This document shows, in pieces, positions 1 through 7,680 of a DNA stretch of 64,000 nucleotides. The notes below the pieces were generated by a model that ran no database searches, had not been told where the DNA came from, and saw only the letters and a list, made by a program, of their open reading frames with translations. Numbering within the stretch: the first letter of the stretch is position 1; every line of letters starts with the position of its first letter. Source of the DNA: Pararoseomonas baculiformis (GTDB taxonomy: Bacteria; Pseudomonadota; Alphaproteobacteria; Acetobacterales; Acetobacteraceae); contig NZ_JAGIZB010000003.1 in assembly GCF_017813395.1 (NCBI RefSeq), forward strand, positions 62,001-126,000, written 5' to 3'. The position numbers and the translations under genes are program-made.

Positions 1-662
1 GCGACCGCGCCTACTGGGTGGTGCGTGCCATCGAGGAAGGTGAGGCGCATGACAATGCCGCCGCCGAAACCACCTTCGCCCAGCTGCGCGAGGTGTTCGG
101 CGAAACGGTCCGCCTGGCCCATGGCGCACAGAGCCTGGATGTGCGCGAGGCAGCCCTGGGGGACTTCGCGGCCGGCCGCGCCCAGCTTCTCGTCGCGACC
201 ACTGTGGTGGAGGTTGGGGTGGACGTGCCGGAAGCCACCATCATGATCATCGAGCAGGCGGAGCGCTTCGGCCTCTCGGCCCTGCACCAGCTGCGCGGGC
301 GGGTCGGGCGCGGCACCGCCCAGTCCTACTGCCTCCTCCTGCCCTCCGCCGAGCTGCTGGAGGGTGAGAAGCGCCGGCTGTCCGTCATCCGCGACACGGA
401 GGACGGCTTCCTGATCGCCGACGCCGATCTCGACCATCGTGGCGGCGGCGACGCGCTGGGCACACGCCAGGCGGGGCAGATCGGCCGCCGCATCGCGGAC
501 CCGCAGCGCCATGGGGGTCTGGTGCGCGTGGCGCATCAGGAGGCGGAGCTGCTGCTGCAAAAGGATCCGGGCCTTTCGGCCACGGAGCGGGGCCGGGCCG
601 CGCGGAGCCTGCTTGCCCTCTTCGACCATGATCCCAGCCTGAAGCCCCTGGCGGCAGGGTAG
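1..662 (+). CDS. recG: ATP-dependent DNA helicase RecG, C-terminal part (5' truncated by window edge)
   Basis: RecG is the superfamily 2 helicase that remodels stalled replication forks and branched DNA in the cytoplasm. Only the C-terminal ~219 residues are here; the reading frame is open from base 3 (D-R-A-Y-W-V). It carries helicase motif V (LLVATTVVEVGVDVPEA), motif VI (HQLRGRVGRG) and the RecG-type tail that follows (LGTRQAGQ-like segment, then an acidic C-terminus). These motifs and their order are typical of RecG rather than Mfd or PriA. The wedge domain and Walker A lie outside the window. The stop is followed by about 100 non-coding bases before the ABC gene, so co-transcription is possible but not shown. 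Confidence 0.93.
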   Translation, partial: DRAYWVVRAIEEGEAHDNAAAETTFAQLREVFGETVRLAHGAQSLDVREAALGDFAAGRAQLLVATTVVEVGVDVPEATIMIIEQAERFGLSALHQLRGRVGRGTAQSYCLLLPSAELLEGEKRRLSVIRDTEDGFLIADADLDHRGGGDALGTRQAGQIGRRIADPQRHGGLVRVAHQEAELLLQKDPGLSATERGRAARSLLALFDHDPSLKPLAAG

Positions 663-766
663 CCACCCGCGCGCGGCGGGGTCTTGCGCCCCTTCCCCGC
701 CCGCCGTAACCCGGCGGCGCGGGGGCTCCGACGTCTTCGGCGAAATGGCCCCCGCCCCAGGGGAAA

Positions 767-1495
767 GTGACCGTGGACGCCGCGCATATCGAGATCGACC
801 GCCTGACCAAGCGCTTCGGCGCCTTCACGGCCGTGGACGACGTCTCCTTCACCGTCCGGGCCGGCGAGGTTCTGGGCTTTCTCGGCCCGAACGGCGCCGG
901 GAAATCCACCACCATGAAGATGCTGGCGGGCTTCGTGACACCCACGGCCGGCACGGCGCGAATCATGGGAGAGGATGTGGTGGACCGCCCCGTGGCGGCG
1001 AAGCGCCATCTCGGCTTCCTGCCGGAAGGCGCGCCGACCTATCCGGAGATGACGGTGCAGCGCTTCCTTGCCTTCACCGCCCGCGCCCGCGGTTTCCGCG
1101 GCACCGATGCCGCGGACCGGGTGCATGATGCCATGCGCATGACCCAGCTGGAGGAGGTCCGCCTCCAGCCGATCGAAACCCTGTCCAAGGGCTTCAAGCG
1201 GCGCGTCGGCCTGGCCCAGGCGCTGCTCCATGATCCGCCCGTGCTGGTGCTGGACGAGCCGACCGACGGGCTGGACCCGAACCAGAAGCACGAGGTCCGC
1301 AACCTCATCGCCCGGATGGCGCCCAGCAAGGCCATGATCATCTCGACCCATATCCTTGAGGAGGTCGGCGCGGTCTGCACCCGCGCCATCGTCATCGCGC
1401 GCGGCCGCGTGGTGGCGGACGCGACGCCCGCGGAACTCGCGGCGCGGGGCCCGGACCTGGACGCGGTGTTCCGCAGCCTGACGGAGGCCGCGTGA
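767..1495 (+). CDS. ABC transporter ATP-binding protein, GldA/CcmA-like
   Basis: Cytoplasmic ATPase of an ABC-2 type system, 242 residues, GTG start. Walker A is GPNGAGKST near residue 43. The signature region is a slightly unusual LSKGFKRR in place of LSGGQ, followed by Walker B LVLDEPTDGLDP and the switch His in STHILEE. LSKG variants are normal in the GldA/ABC-2 branch. The next gene starts inside its stop codon (TGATG), and the following genes encode a permease, a GldG-like protein and a DUF4340 protein. That is the arrangement seen in Gld-like exporters outside gliding bacteria. The substrate is unknown; gliding motility is not implied. Confidence 0.92.
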   Translation: MTVDAAHIEIDRLTKRFGAFTAVDDVSFTVRAGEVLGFLGPNGAGKSTTMKMLAGFVTPTAGTARIMGEDVVDRPVAAKRHLGFLPEGAPTYPEMTVQRFLAFTARARGFRGTDAADRVHDAMRMTQLEEVRLQPIETLSKGFKRRVGLAQALLHDPPVLVLDEPTDGLDPNQKHEVRNLIARMAPSKAMIISTHILEEVGAVCTRAIVIARGRVVADATPAELAARGPDLDAVFRSLTEAA

Positions 1496-2226
1496 TGGGC
1501 GGCGCGATGACCGTGGCCCGGCGCGAGCTGGCCTCCTATTTCGCCACCCCGGTGGCCTATGTTTTCATCGTCATCTTCCTCGTCATGTCGGGGGCGCTGA
1601 CCTTCACCCTGGGCGGCTTCTTTGCCCGCGGCACCGCGGACCTGCAGCCCTTCTTTGCCTTCGTACCCTGGCTGTTCCTGTTTCTCGTCCCGGCCATCAC
1701 CATGCGGCTCTGGGCGGAGGAACGGCGGCTCGGCACGATCGAGCTGCTGCTGACCCTGCCAATCGCCCAGTGGCAGGCGGTGCTGGGGAAGTTCCTGGCG
1801 GCCTGGGCCTTCTGCGCCATCGCGCTCGCGCTCACCTTCCCGCTCGTCATCACCGTCAATATCCTCGGAAATCCGGATAACGGGGTGATCGCCGCGGGCT
1901 ATCTTGGCTGCCTGATGGTGGCCGGCGCCTTTCTCGCGATCGGCGCAGCCATCTCGGCCCTGACGAAGAACCAGGTGATCGCCTTCGTGCTCGCTGTCGC
2001 CGTGTGCTTCCTCTTTGCCGCCGCCGGCTCCCCGGTGGTGATCGAGTTCCTCAGCCGCAACACACCGGTCCTGGCCGAGGTGGCGCGCGGCCTCTCCGTC
2101 ACGGACCGCCTCGCGGCCTTCTCGCGCGGCGTCGTCGCGCTGCGCGATGTCATCTTCTTCGCCAGCTTCATTGGCACCTGGCTTTTCGCCAATGCCATCG
2201 CCGTCGATCTGCGGAAGGCGGACTGA
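1495..2226 (+). CDS. ABC transporter permease, GldF-like (ABC-2 family)
   Basis: Inner-membrane permease of 243 residues with about six hydrophobic segments: residues ~20-45, 55-72, 100-128, 137-160, 165-190 and 215-235. The N-terminal V-A-R-R-E-L-A-S-Y-F motif and the W-A-E-E-R-R-L-G-T-I-E-L-L-L-T-L-P motif after the second helix are hallmarks of the ABC-2/GldF permease family. ATG at 1495 overlaps the ATPase stop; a GTG one codon earlier (1492) is also in frame but less likely. It should pair with the ATPase upstream and the large GldG-like protein downstream. No substrate can be read from the sequence. Confidence 0.9.
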   Translation: MGGAMTVARRELASYFATPVAYVFIVIFLVMSGALTFTLGGFFARGTADLQPFFAFVPWLFLFLVPAITMRLWAEERRLGTIELLLTLPIAQWQAVLGKFLAAWAFCAIALALTFPLVITVNILGNPDNGVIAAGYLGCLMVAGAFLAIGAAISALTKNQVIAFVLAVAVCFLFAAAGSPVVIEFLSRNTPVLAEVARGLSVTDRLAAFSRGVVALRDVIFFASFIGTWLFANAIAVDLRKAD

Positions 2227-2230
2227 TCCC

Positions 2231-4159
2231 GTGAGCGACACCACCCTTCCCAAGCCGCGCGGGCGCGGCACCTGGCTCTCCGTCGGCGCGCTGCTGGCCG
2301 TGCTGGCCCTTGCGGTGGCCGTGAACCTCCTCGCGGACCGGCTCCTCGGCCGCGCGCGGATCGACCTGACGGAACAGCGCCTCTACACTCTATCGGACGG
2401 CACGCGGCAGGTCGTCTCCAACCTGCGCGATCCCATCACGCTCAGGCTCTTCTATTCCCGCCGCCTCGGCGCGGCCGTGCCGGTCTTCGGTGCCTATGCG
2501 GACCGCGTGCGGGAAATGCTGCGCGAATATGTCGCGCTCTCCGATGGCAGGATCCGGCTGGAAATCCTCGATCCCGAGCCCTTCTCCGAAACGGAGGACC
2601 GCGCGCTCGCCTATGGGCTTCAGGCCGTGCCGCTCGATAATGCGGGGGAGCAGGTCTATTTCGGGCTCGCCGGCACCAACCTGCTGGATGACGAGCGCAC
2701 CGTTCCGTTCTTCCAGCCGGACCGCGAGCGTTTCCTCGAATACGACCTGACGCGGCTGGTGCATGAGCTGTCGAACCCGACGCGGCCCGTGCTCGGCGTG
2801 CTCTCCTCCCTGCCGCTGAATGGCGATCCGCGCGCACTGATGATGCGCGTGCCCGGCGCAGGGCAGCCCTTCCAGGTCATGACGCAGCTGCGCCAGTTCT
2901 TCACGGTGAGGGAGGTGGCGGCGGACGCCCAGCTCATCCCGGCCGATGTGCAGGTGCTGATGGTGGCGCATGCCCAGGACCTGCCCGAGCCGACCCTCTA
3001 CGCCATCGACCAGTTCGTGATGCGCGGGGGCAAGCTGTTCGCGCTGACCGATCCGCATAGCGAGAGCCAGGCCGCGCGCCCGGACCCGACGGGGCGTCCG
3101 CCGGCCTCCACCGCCTCCAACCTGGACCGGCTGTTCAATCCCTGGGGCATAGAGGCCCCCTCGGACAGGGTGGTGGTGGACCAGCGCGGCGCCTGGCGCG
3201 TCCGCGCCGGCCCGAATGACCGGGTGCAGGGCGTGGACTACCTCGCCTGGTTCAGCGCCCAGGGCGACAGCCTGAACCGCACCGACGTGGCCAGCGCAGA
3301 ACTCTCGCAGGTCACTTTTGCCAGCGCCGGCGCGGTGCGGAAGCGCGAGGGAGCCGATCTGGAGGTCACGCCGCTCGTCACCTCCTCGGCGCAGTCCGCG
3401 CTGATCGAGGCGGAGCGCGTGCGGCAGGCCCCGGATCCCGCGCGCATCCTGGCGGAGTTCAGGCCCAATGACGGGCGCCACGTCCTGCTCGCCCGGGTGC
3501 GCGGCGTGCTGAACTCGGCCTTCCCCGATGGCGCGCCCGCCCTGCCGGAAGGCGTGCAGCGCGCCGAAGGGCTTCCTGCCCATCTCCCGCGGACCAGCGG
3601 CCCCGCCAACCTCGTGATCGGCAACGACACGGACATACTGGAGGACCGCTTCTGGGTCCGCGTGCAGGACTTCTTCGGCCAGCAGGTCGCCACGCCCACC
3701 AGCGACAATGGCGCCCTGGTGGCGAACCTGGCCGACACGCTGGCTGGCGGCGACTCCCTCATCTCGCTCCGCTCCCGCGGGGAAAGCCTGCGGCCCTTCA
3801 CCCTGGTGGAAGCCATGCGGGCCGAGGCCGAGGCGCGCTACCGGCAGACCGAGCGCGGGCTGACCGAGCGCCTGCAGGCCACGGAGCGCCGCCTGCGAGA
3901 GTTGCGCCAGGGGCCGGCCGGCAACAACCAGGCCGTCATCACGCCGGAGCAGCGCGCGGAGATCGAAGCCGCCCGCGCCGAGATCGTGAGCACCCGCCAG
4001 CAGCTGCGCGCCGTTCAGCGGGAGCTGCGGCAGGGCATTGAGGGGCTGGAGAGCCGGCTGCGACTGGTAAACATCGCCCTTGTCCCGGTGCTGATCACGC
4101 TCTTCGCCATCGGGCTGGCCCTTCTCAGGACCCGGCGCCGCGCGGCGGCCCGGGGGTAA
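2231..4159 (+). CDS. GldG family ABC-type auxiliary/extracytoplasmic protein
   Basis: 642-residue protein with an N-terminal membrane helix (residues ~14-32), a long extracytoplasmic region of the GldG / ABC_transp_aux type, and a C-terminal membrane helix (~615-633) followed by a basic tail. The R-I-D-L-T-E-Q-R-L-Y-T-L-S-D-G-T segment right after the first helix is the typical opening of this family. Residues ~555-612 are Glu/Arg-rich heptads that probably form a coiled coil. GTG at 2231, four bases after the permease stop, is chosen over an in-frame TTG/ATG inside the permease because it precedes the membrane helix closely. Its role (scaffold or substrate handling for the ABC pump) is inferred from the operon. 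Confidence 0.88.
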   Translation: MSDTTLPKPRGRGTWLSVGALLAVLALAVAVNLLADRLLGRARIDLTEQRLYTLSDGTRQVVSNLRDPITLRLFYSRRLGAAVPVFGAYADRVREMLREYVALSDGRIRLEILDPEPFSETEDRALAYGLQAVPLDNAGEQVYFGLAGTNLLDDERTVPFFQPDRERFLEYDLTRLVHELSNPTRPVLGVLSSLPLNGDPRALMMRVPGAGQPFQVMTQLRQFFTVREVAADAQLIPADVQVLMVAHAQDLPEPTLYAIDQFVMRGGKLFALTDPHSESQAARPDPTGRPPASTASNLDRLFNPWGIEAPSDRVVVDQRGAWRVRAGPNDRVQGVDYLAWFSAQGDSLNRTDVASAELSQVTFASAGAVRKREGADLEVTPLVTSSAQSALIEAERVRQAPDPARILAEFRPNDGRHVLLARVRGVLNSAFPDGAPALPEGVQRAEGLPAHLPRTSGPANLVIGNDTDILEDRFWVRVQDFFGQQVATPTSDNGALVANLADTLAGGDSLISLRSRGESLRPFTLVEAMRAEAEARYRQTERGLTERLQATERRLRELRQGPAGNNQAVITPEQRAEIEAARAEIVSTRQQLRAVQRELRQGIEGLESRLRLVNIALVPVLITLFAIGLALLRTRRRAAARG

Positions 4160-4163
4160 CGCC

Positions 4164-5168
4164 ATGCCGCTGAACCGACGCCATCTCTTCACCCTCGGCG
4201 GCACGGCGGTGGTCGCGGCCGGCGCCGCCGCGCTTCTCGTGCCGGAGGAGGCGCCCGGCCCCGCGCCTTCCGAGTCCCCGCTCGCCTTCCCCGGCCTGCC
4301 CGGGCGCCTCGATGCCGCGCAGCGCATCGAGATCCGGCAGGGACCACAAAGCCTTGTGCTGCAGCGCGGCCCGGATAACGCCTGGCTGCTGCCGGAGAAG
4401 GGCGGCTATCCCGCCCGGGGCGAGCGGGTGCGCGAGCTGCTGGTCGGGCTCACCGAGCTGCGCCTCACCGAGCCCCGCACCGCTGATCCCCAGTCCCTGG
4501 CGCGGCTCGGGCTGGAGGAACCCGGCCCCACATCCACGGCCGTGCTCCTCCGCGTGCTCGACGGCGCGGGCACGCCGATCGCCGCGCTCGTCATCGGCCG
4601 CCGCCGAACCCGCACCCAGGGCGGCGTGCCCGAAAGCGCCTATGTGCGGCGCCCCGGCGAGAATCAGTCCTGGCTCGCCGAAGGACGGATCCCCGTGGAT
4701 GCGGATGCCCAGCTCTGGATCGACCGCGAGATCGCCAACCTGCCGGAGGAGCGCGTGCGGCGCGTGATCGCGGTGCGCGACGGCCGGACCGTGGAGCTGT
4801 TGCGGGAAGAAGGGCCCGATGGGCGGCTACGCATCGTGCTGCCCGGCGATGCCCCGGCCGCCGACGAGGTTTCGCTGGACGAGGTGGGCCGAGCCCTGGA
4901 GGGGCTCACGCTTCTCGATGTCCGCCCCGAGGCGCAGATCCCCGGCCAGCCCGCCGGTGAGGGTCGCTTCATCCTGACCGACAATCTCACCATCACGGCC
5001 AGGCTGCGGCAGGATGGCGGGAATGTCTGGATGACCATCGCCGCGACCGGTGACGAGGAAGCCGCGCGGCTCAACGCCCGCTGGCGCGGCTGGGCCTATC
5101 AGGTCGGCACATGGAAGCTCCCGGCTTTCGCGCCGAGCATCGAGACGCTGCGGAAGCGCGAGGGGTGA
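4164..5168 (+). CDS. DUF4340 domain-containing protein
   Basis: 334 residues. The N-terminus has a twin-arginine-like, hydrophobic membrane anchor (N-R-R-H-L-F-T-L-G-G, then an Ala/Val-rich helix to ~residue 27), so the body is probably periplasmic. The rest matches DUF4340: the repeated beta-rich halves contain an L-L-P-E-K-G-G-Y-P segment, the W-x-D-R-E-I-A-N-L-P-E-E motif and V-R-R-V-I-A-V. DUF4340 genes regularly follow gldG homologues. Here the start lies four bases after the GldG stop and the stop overlaps the NUDIX start, so it belongs to the same operon. Molecular function is unknown. Confidence 0.85.
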   Translation: MPLNRRHLFTLGGTAVVAAGAAALLVPEEAPGPAPSESPLAFPGLPGRLDAAQRIEIRQGPQSLVLQRGPDNAWLLPEKGGYPARGERVRELLVGLTELRLTEPRTADPQSLARLGLEEPGPTSTAVLLRVLDGAGTPIAALVIGRRRTRTQGGVPESAYVRRPGENQSWLAEGRIPVDADAQLWIDREIANLPEERVRRVIAVRDGRTVELLREEGPDGRLRIVLPGDAPAADEVSLDEVGRALEGLTLLDVRPEAQIPGQPAGEGRFILTDNLTITARLRQDGGNVWMTIAATGDEEAARLNARWRGWAYQVGTWKLPAFAPSIETLRKREG

Positions 5169-5602
5169 GCGGGCGGGAATATCCGGACCGGCCCTGGGTC
5201 GGCATCGGCTGCCTCGCCTTCCGCGGCGAGGACGTGCTGCTGGTTCGACGCACCCGCCCGCCGCGCATGGGCGAGTGGACGGTGCCCGGTGGCGCGCAAA
5301 GCCTGGGCGAAACCGCCGAGGATTGCGCCCGGCGCGAACTGCGCGAGGAAACCGGGGTCGAAGTGGGCCCCCTCACCCTCGCTGCCTGCGTGGACATCGT
5401 CATTCCCGGTGACTCGGGCGGCATCCGCTTCCACTACACCATCGTGGACTTCGCCGGCCGCTGGGTATCCGGCGAGCCCGTGGCGGGAGATGACGCGAGC
5501 GAGGCCCGCTTCTTCTCTCCCAGCGAACTCGGCGCGCTGAGCCTGTGGGACGAGACGATCCGGGTGATCGCCGAGGCGAGGCGGCGCCTCGCCCCGGAAT
5601 AG
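5165..5602 (+). CDS. NUDIX hydrolase
   Basis: 145-residue cytoplasmic hydrolase of a nucleoside-diphosphate-linked substrate. A complete Nudix box is visible: G-A-Q-S-L-G-E, seven residues, then R-E-L-R-E-E-T-G-V, matching Gx5Ex7REUxEExGU. GTG at 5165 overlaps the DUF4340 stop (GTGA). An ATG at 5111 is in frame but would lie wholly inside the upstream gene. The start of the fold (W-V-G-I-G-C-L-A-F-R-G-E-D-V-L-L-V-R-R) and W-T-V-P-G-G before the box resemble ADP-ribose/8-oxo-dGTP type enzymes, but substrate cannot be assigned. It is the last gene of the Gld-like operon and converges with the msrP-like gene. Confidence 0.92.
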   Translation: MSGREYPDRPWVGIGCLAFRGEDVLLVRRTRPPRMGEWTVPGGAQSLGETAEDCARRELREETGVEVGPLTLAACVDIVIPGDSGGIRFHYTIVDFAGRWVSGEPVAGDDASEARFFSPSELGALSLWDETIRVIAEARRRLAPE

Positions 5603-5605
5603 GTA

Positions 5606-6541
5606 TCAGGCGTAAAGCCGCTCGTTCTGCAGGTTCTTGTAGATATCGGCGACGAACTCGCCATAGCCGTTGAAGATCCGCGTCGGCACCCGCTCGTTCG
5701 AGCCGAGCAGGCGCTCGCTCGCCTGGCTCCAGCGGGGATGCGCCACTTCCGGGTTCACATTGGCCCAGAAGCCGTATTCGCTGGCCTGCAGCTTTTCCCA
5801 GTATCCCACCGGGCGCGCGGCCTGGAAGGTGACGCGCACGACGGATTTCGGCGCCTTGAACCCGTATTTCCAGGGCATGATGGCCCGGATCGGGGCCCCG
5901 TTCTGTGGCGGCAAGGCCTTGCCGTACATCCCCGTTGCAATGAAGGCGAGCTCGTTCCGCGCCTCCTCGATGGTGAAGCCATCGGTATAGGGCCAGGGAT
6001 ACCAGGACTGCCGCAGCCCGGGCATGGTGTCGCGCTGGGTCGCCGTCTCGAACACGACGTATTTGGCTTCGGGCCTGGGGGCCGCCAGCCGCACCAGCTC
6101 CGCCATCGGGAAGCCGGTCCAGGGGACGGTCATGGCCCAGGCCTCCACGCAGCGGAAGCGATATACCCGCTCCTCCAGGCTTACCTGCTTCAGCAGGTCC
6201 TCCAGCCCGATCTCGCGCGGGTTCTCCACCAACCCATCGATGCGGATGGACCAGGGGCTGACCTTCAGGCGCTGTGCCGCGGAGGCGATGCTCTTGGAGG
6301 TGCCGAACTCATAGTAGTTGTTGTAGCTCGCCACGTCCTTTTCGGGCGTCGGCTCGCGCCCGGGCTGGTAGCGCGTGTTGCGCATGGCCTGCGCGGCCGG
6401 CTGGGCCCATGCGGGTGGGGCCAGCGCCGCGCCCGCCAGCAGCGCCCCGGCTCCCAGGGCCGCGCGCCGTCCCATCACCACCGCCTCGGGCGTCGCGGCG
6501 CTTTCGGGCAGTTCCCACCCGCGGCGGATGCGGATCAGCAT
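5606..6541 (-). CDS. msrP: Protein-methionine-sulfoxide reductase catalytic subunit MsrP (YedY)
   Basis: Periplasmic molybdopterin enzyme that reduces methionine sulfoxide in envelope proteins. 311 residues from ATG 6541, with a Tat-type leader (G-R-R-A-A-L-G-A-G then a hydrophobic run ending P-A-W-A-Q). The sulfite-oxidase fold is recognisable: Y-R-F-R-C-V-E-A-W-A-M contains Cys131, the expected Mo ligand, followed by P-W-T-G-F-P and the C-terminal W-x-K-L family features. An upstream in-frame start at 6595 would add 18 residues before the leader and is unlikely. MsrP normally works with the haem membrane subunit MsrQ (YedZ), often encoded next door; no msrQ is visible here. Confidence 0.93.
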   Translation of the reverse strand: MLIRIRRGWELPESAATPEAVVMGRRAALGAGALLAGAALAPPAWAQPAAQAMRNTRYQPGREPTPEKDVASYNNYYEFGTSKSIASAAQRLKVSPWSIRIDGLVENPREIGLEDLLKQVSLEERVYRFRCVEAWAMTVPWTGFPMAELVRLAAPRPEAKYVVFETATQRDTMPGLRQSWYPWPYTDGFTIEEARNELAFIATGMYGKALPPQNGAPIRAIMPWKYGFKAPKSVVRVTFQAARPVGYWEKLQASEYGFWANVNPEVAHPRWSQASERLLGSNERVPTRIFNGYGEFVADIYKNLQNERLYA

Positions 6542-6604
6542 AGTGGCCTCCGAAAAGGGGTCCCCCTGAACTCGGTGGCCCGGCGCAGGGTTCAAGGGCC
6601 GCCC

Positions 6605-7588
6605 TTAGCGACCCAGTCGTAATTCCGCACGCTGGACGATCCCGCGGAACTTCGCCAGTTCCGCCGCCAGGAAGGTACGGGTTTCCTCCGGGGTGGTGGC
6701 GGGGGCGGGATCCACCCCGGCGGAGGCCAGCCGCTCACGCACGCTGGCATCGCCGAGGCTCGCTATCATCGCGGCGTTGATCGTGTTCAGCACGGGCTGG
6801 GGCATGCCCTTGGGCCCCAGCAGGACGTTCCAGGTGGTCACGTCAAAGCCCGGCGCCACCGTCTCGGCCACGGTCGGGATGTCCGGGAACAGCGGATGCC
6901 GTGCGCTGGAGGTGACCGCCAGCCCGCGCGAAAGGCCGTCCCGCAGATGAGGAGCTGCGGAGGCCAGCACCTCGAAGGAATAGGCAACCTCTCCCTTTGC
7001 CAGCGCTTCCATCACGGCCGAGCCGCCGCGATAGGGCACATGCTCGGCTTCCATCCGGCCCACCGAGATCTTCAGATACTCCCCGGTGAGATGCCCGACG
7101 CCCCCGACGCCGGATGTGGCCCAGGAGAGCGCGCCGGGCCGCATGCGGACCTCCGCGACCAGCTCGGCGAGGCTGCGGTGAGGCGAGGACGCGGGAACCA
7201 CCACCACCAGCGGCCCGCCGCCGAGCACCGCCACCGGCGAGAAATCCGCCACGGGATCATAGGGCGTCTGGGAGGGAAGCGCGGCCGGGTTGGTCGCATG
7301 GGACGAGGCGGTACCGACCAGAAGCGTATAGCCGTCGGCGGGCCGCTGGCGCACCCACTCGCTGCCCACGGCGCCACCCGCCCCGGCGCGGTTTTCCACG
7401 ATCACCCGCCCGCCGGGCCCGAGGCGCGGCCCCATGCGCTCGGCCAGCACGCGGGCCGCGATATCCGTGGACCCGCCGGCCAGGAAGGGCACCACCAGCG
7501 TGATCGGCCGATCCGGAGCCCATCCCTGCGCGCGGGCGGCCAGGGCCGGGGTGGACAGGGCGGCGGCAAGCAGGGCGCGGCGGCGCAT
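6605..7588 (-). CDS. Bug/TctC-family tripartite tricarboxylate transporter substrate-binding protein
   Basis: Periplasmic solute-binding protein, 327 residues, with a signal peptide (M-R-R-R-A-L-L-A-A-A-L-S-T-P-A-L-A-A-R-A-Q). Family landmarks are W-A-P-D-R-P-I-T-L-V-V-P-F at the mature N-terminus, the G-G-S-T-D-I-A-A-R loop, V-E-N-R-A-G-A-G-G near residue 65, and H-V-P-Y-R-G-G in the second lobe. No TctA/TctB permease genes are nearby. Such orphan Bug genes are abundant in Acetobacteraceae and Burkholderiales. Ligand (a carboxylate or aromatic acid) is unknown. Confidence 0.92.
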   Translation of the reverse strand: MRRRALLAAALSTPALAARAQGWAPDRPITLVVPFLAGGSTDIAARVLAERMGPRLGPGGRVIVENRAGAGGAVGSEWVRQRPADGYTLLVGTASSHATNPAALPSQTPYDPVADFSPVAVLGGGPLVVVVPASSPHRSLAELVAEVRMRPGALSWATSGVGGVGHLTGEYLKISVGRMEAEHVPYRGGSAVMEALAKGEVAYSFEVLASAAPHLRDGLSRGLAVTSSARHPLFPDIPTVAETVAPGFDVTTWNVLLGPKGMPQPVLNTINAAMIASLGDASVRERLASAGVDPAPATTPEETRTFLAAELAKFRGIVQRAELRLGR

Positions 7589-7680
7589 CGGCGTCTCTCT
7601 CCATCGCAGCCCTCCTGCCCGCAGGCGTGGGCCTTCCCCGCTACATTGTCAGCACCTGGGCCGGTTTGGAACCGGGCCGC

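Noticed and set aside
2390-4327. 645-codon open frame antisense to the GldG-like gene
   Set aside because: High GC leaves few stops in mirror frames; the product is His/Arg/Gly-rich and has no motifs, while the plus strand shows family motifs throughout.
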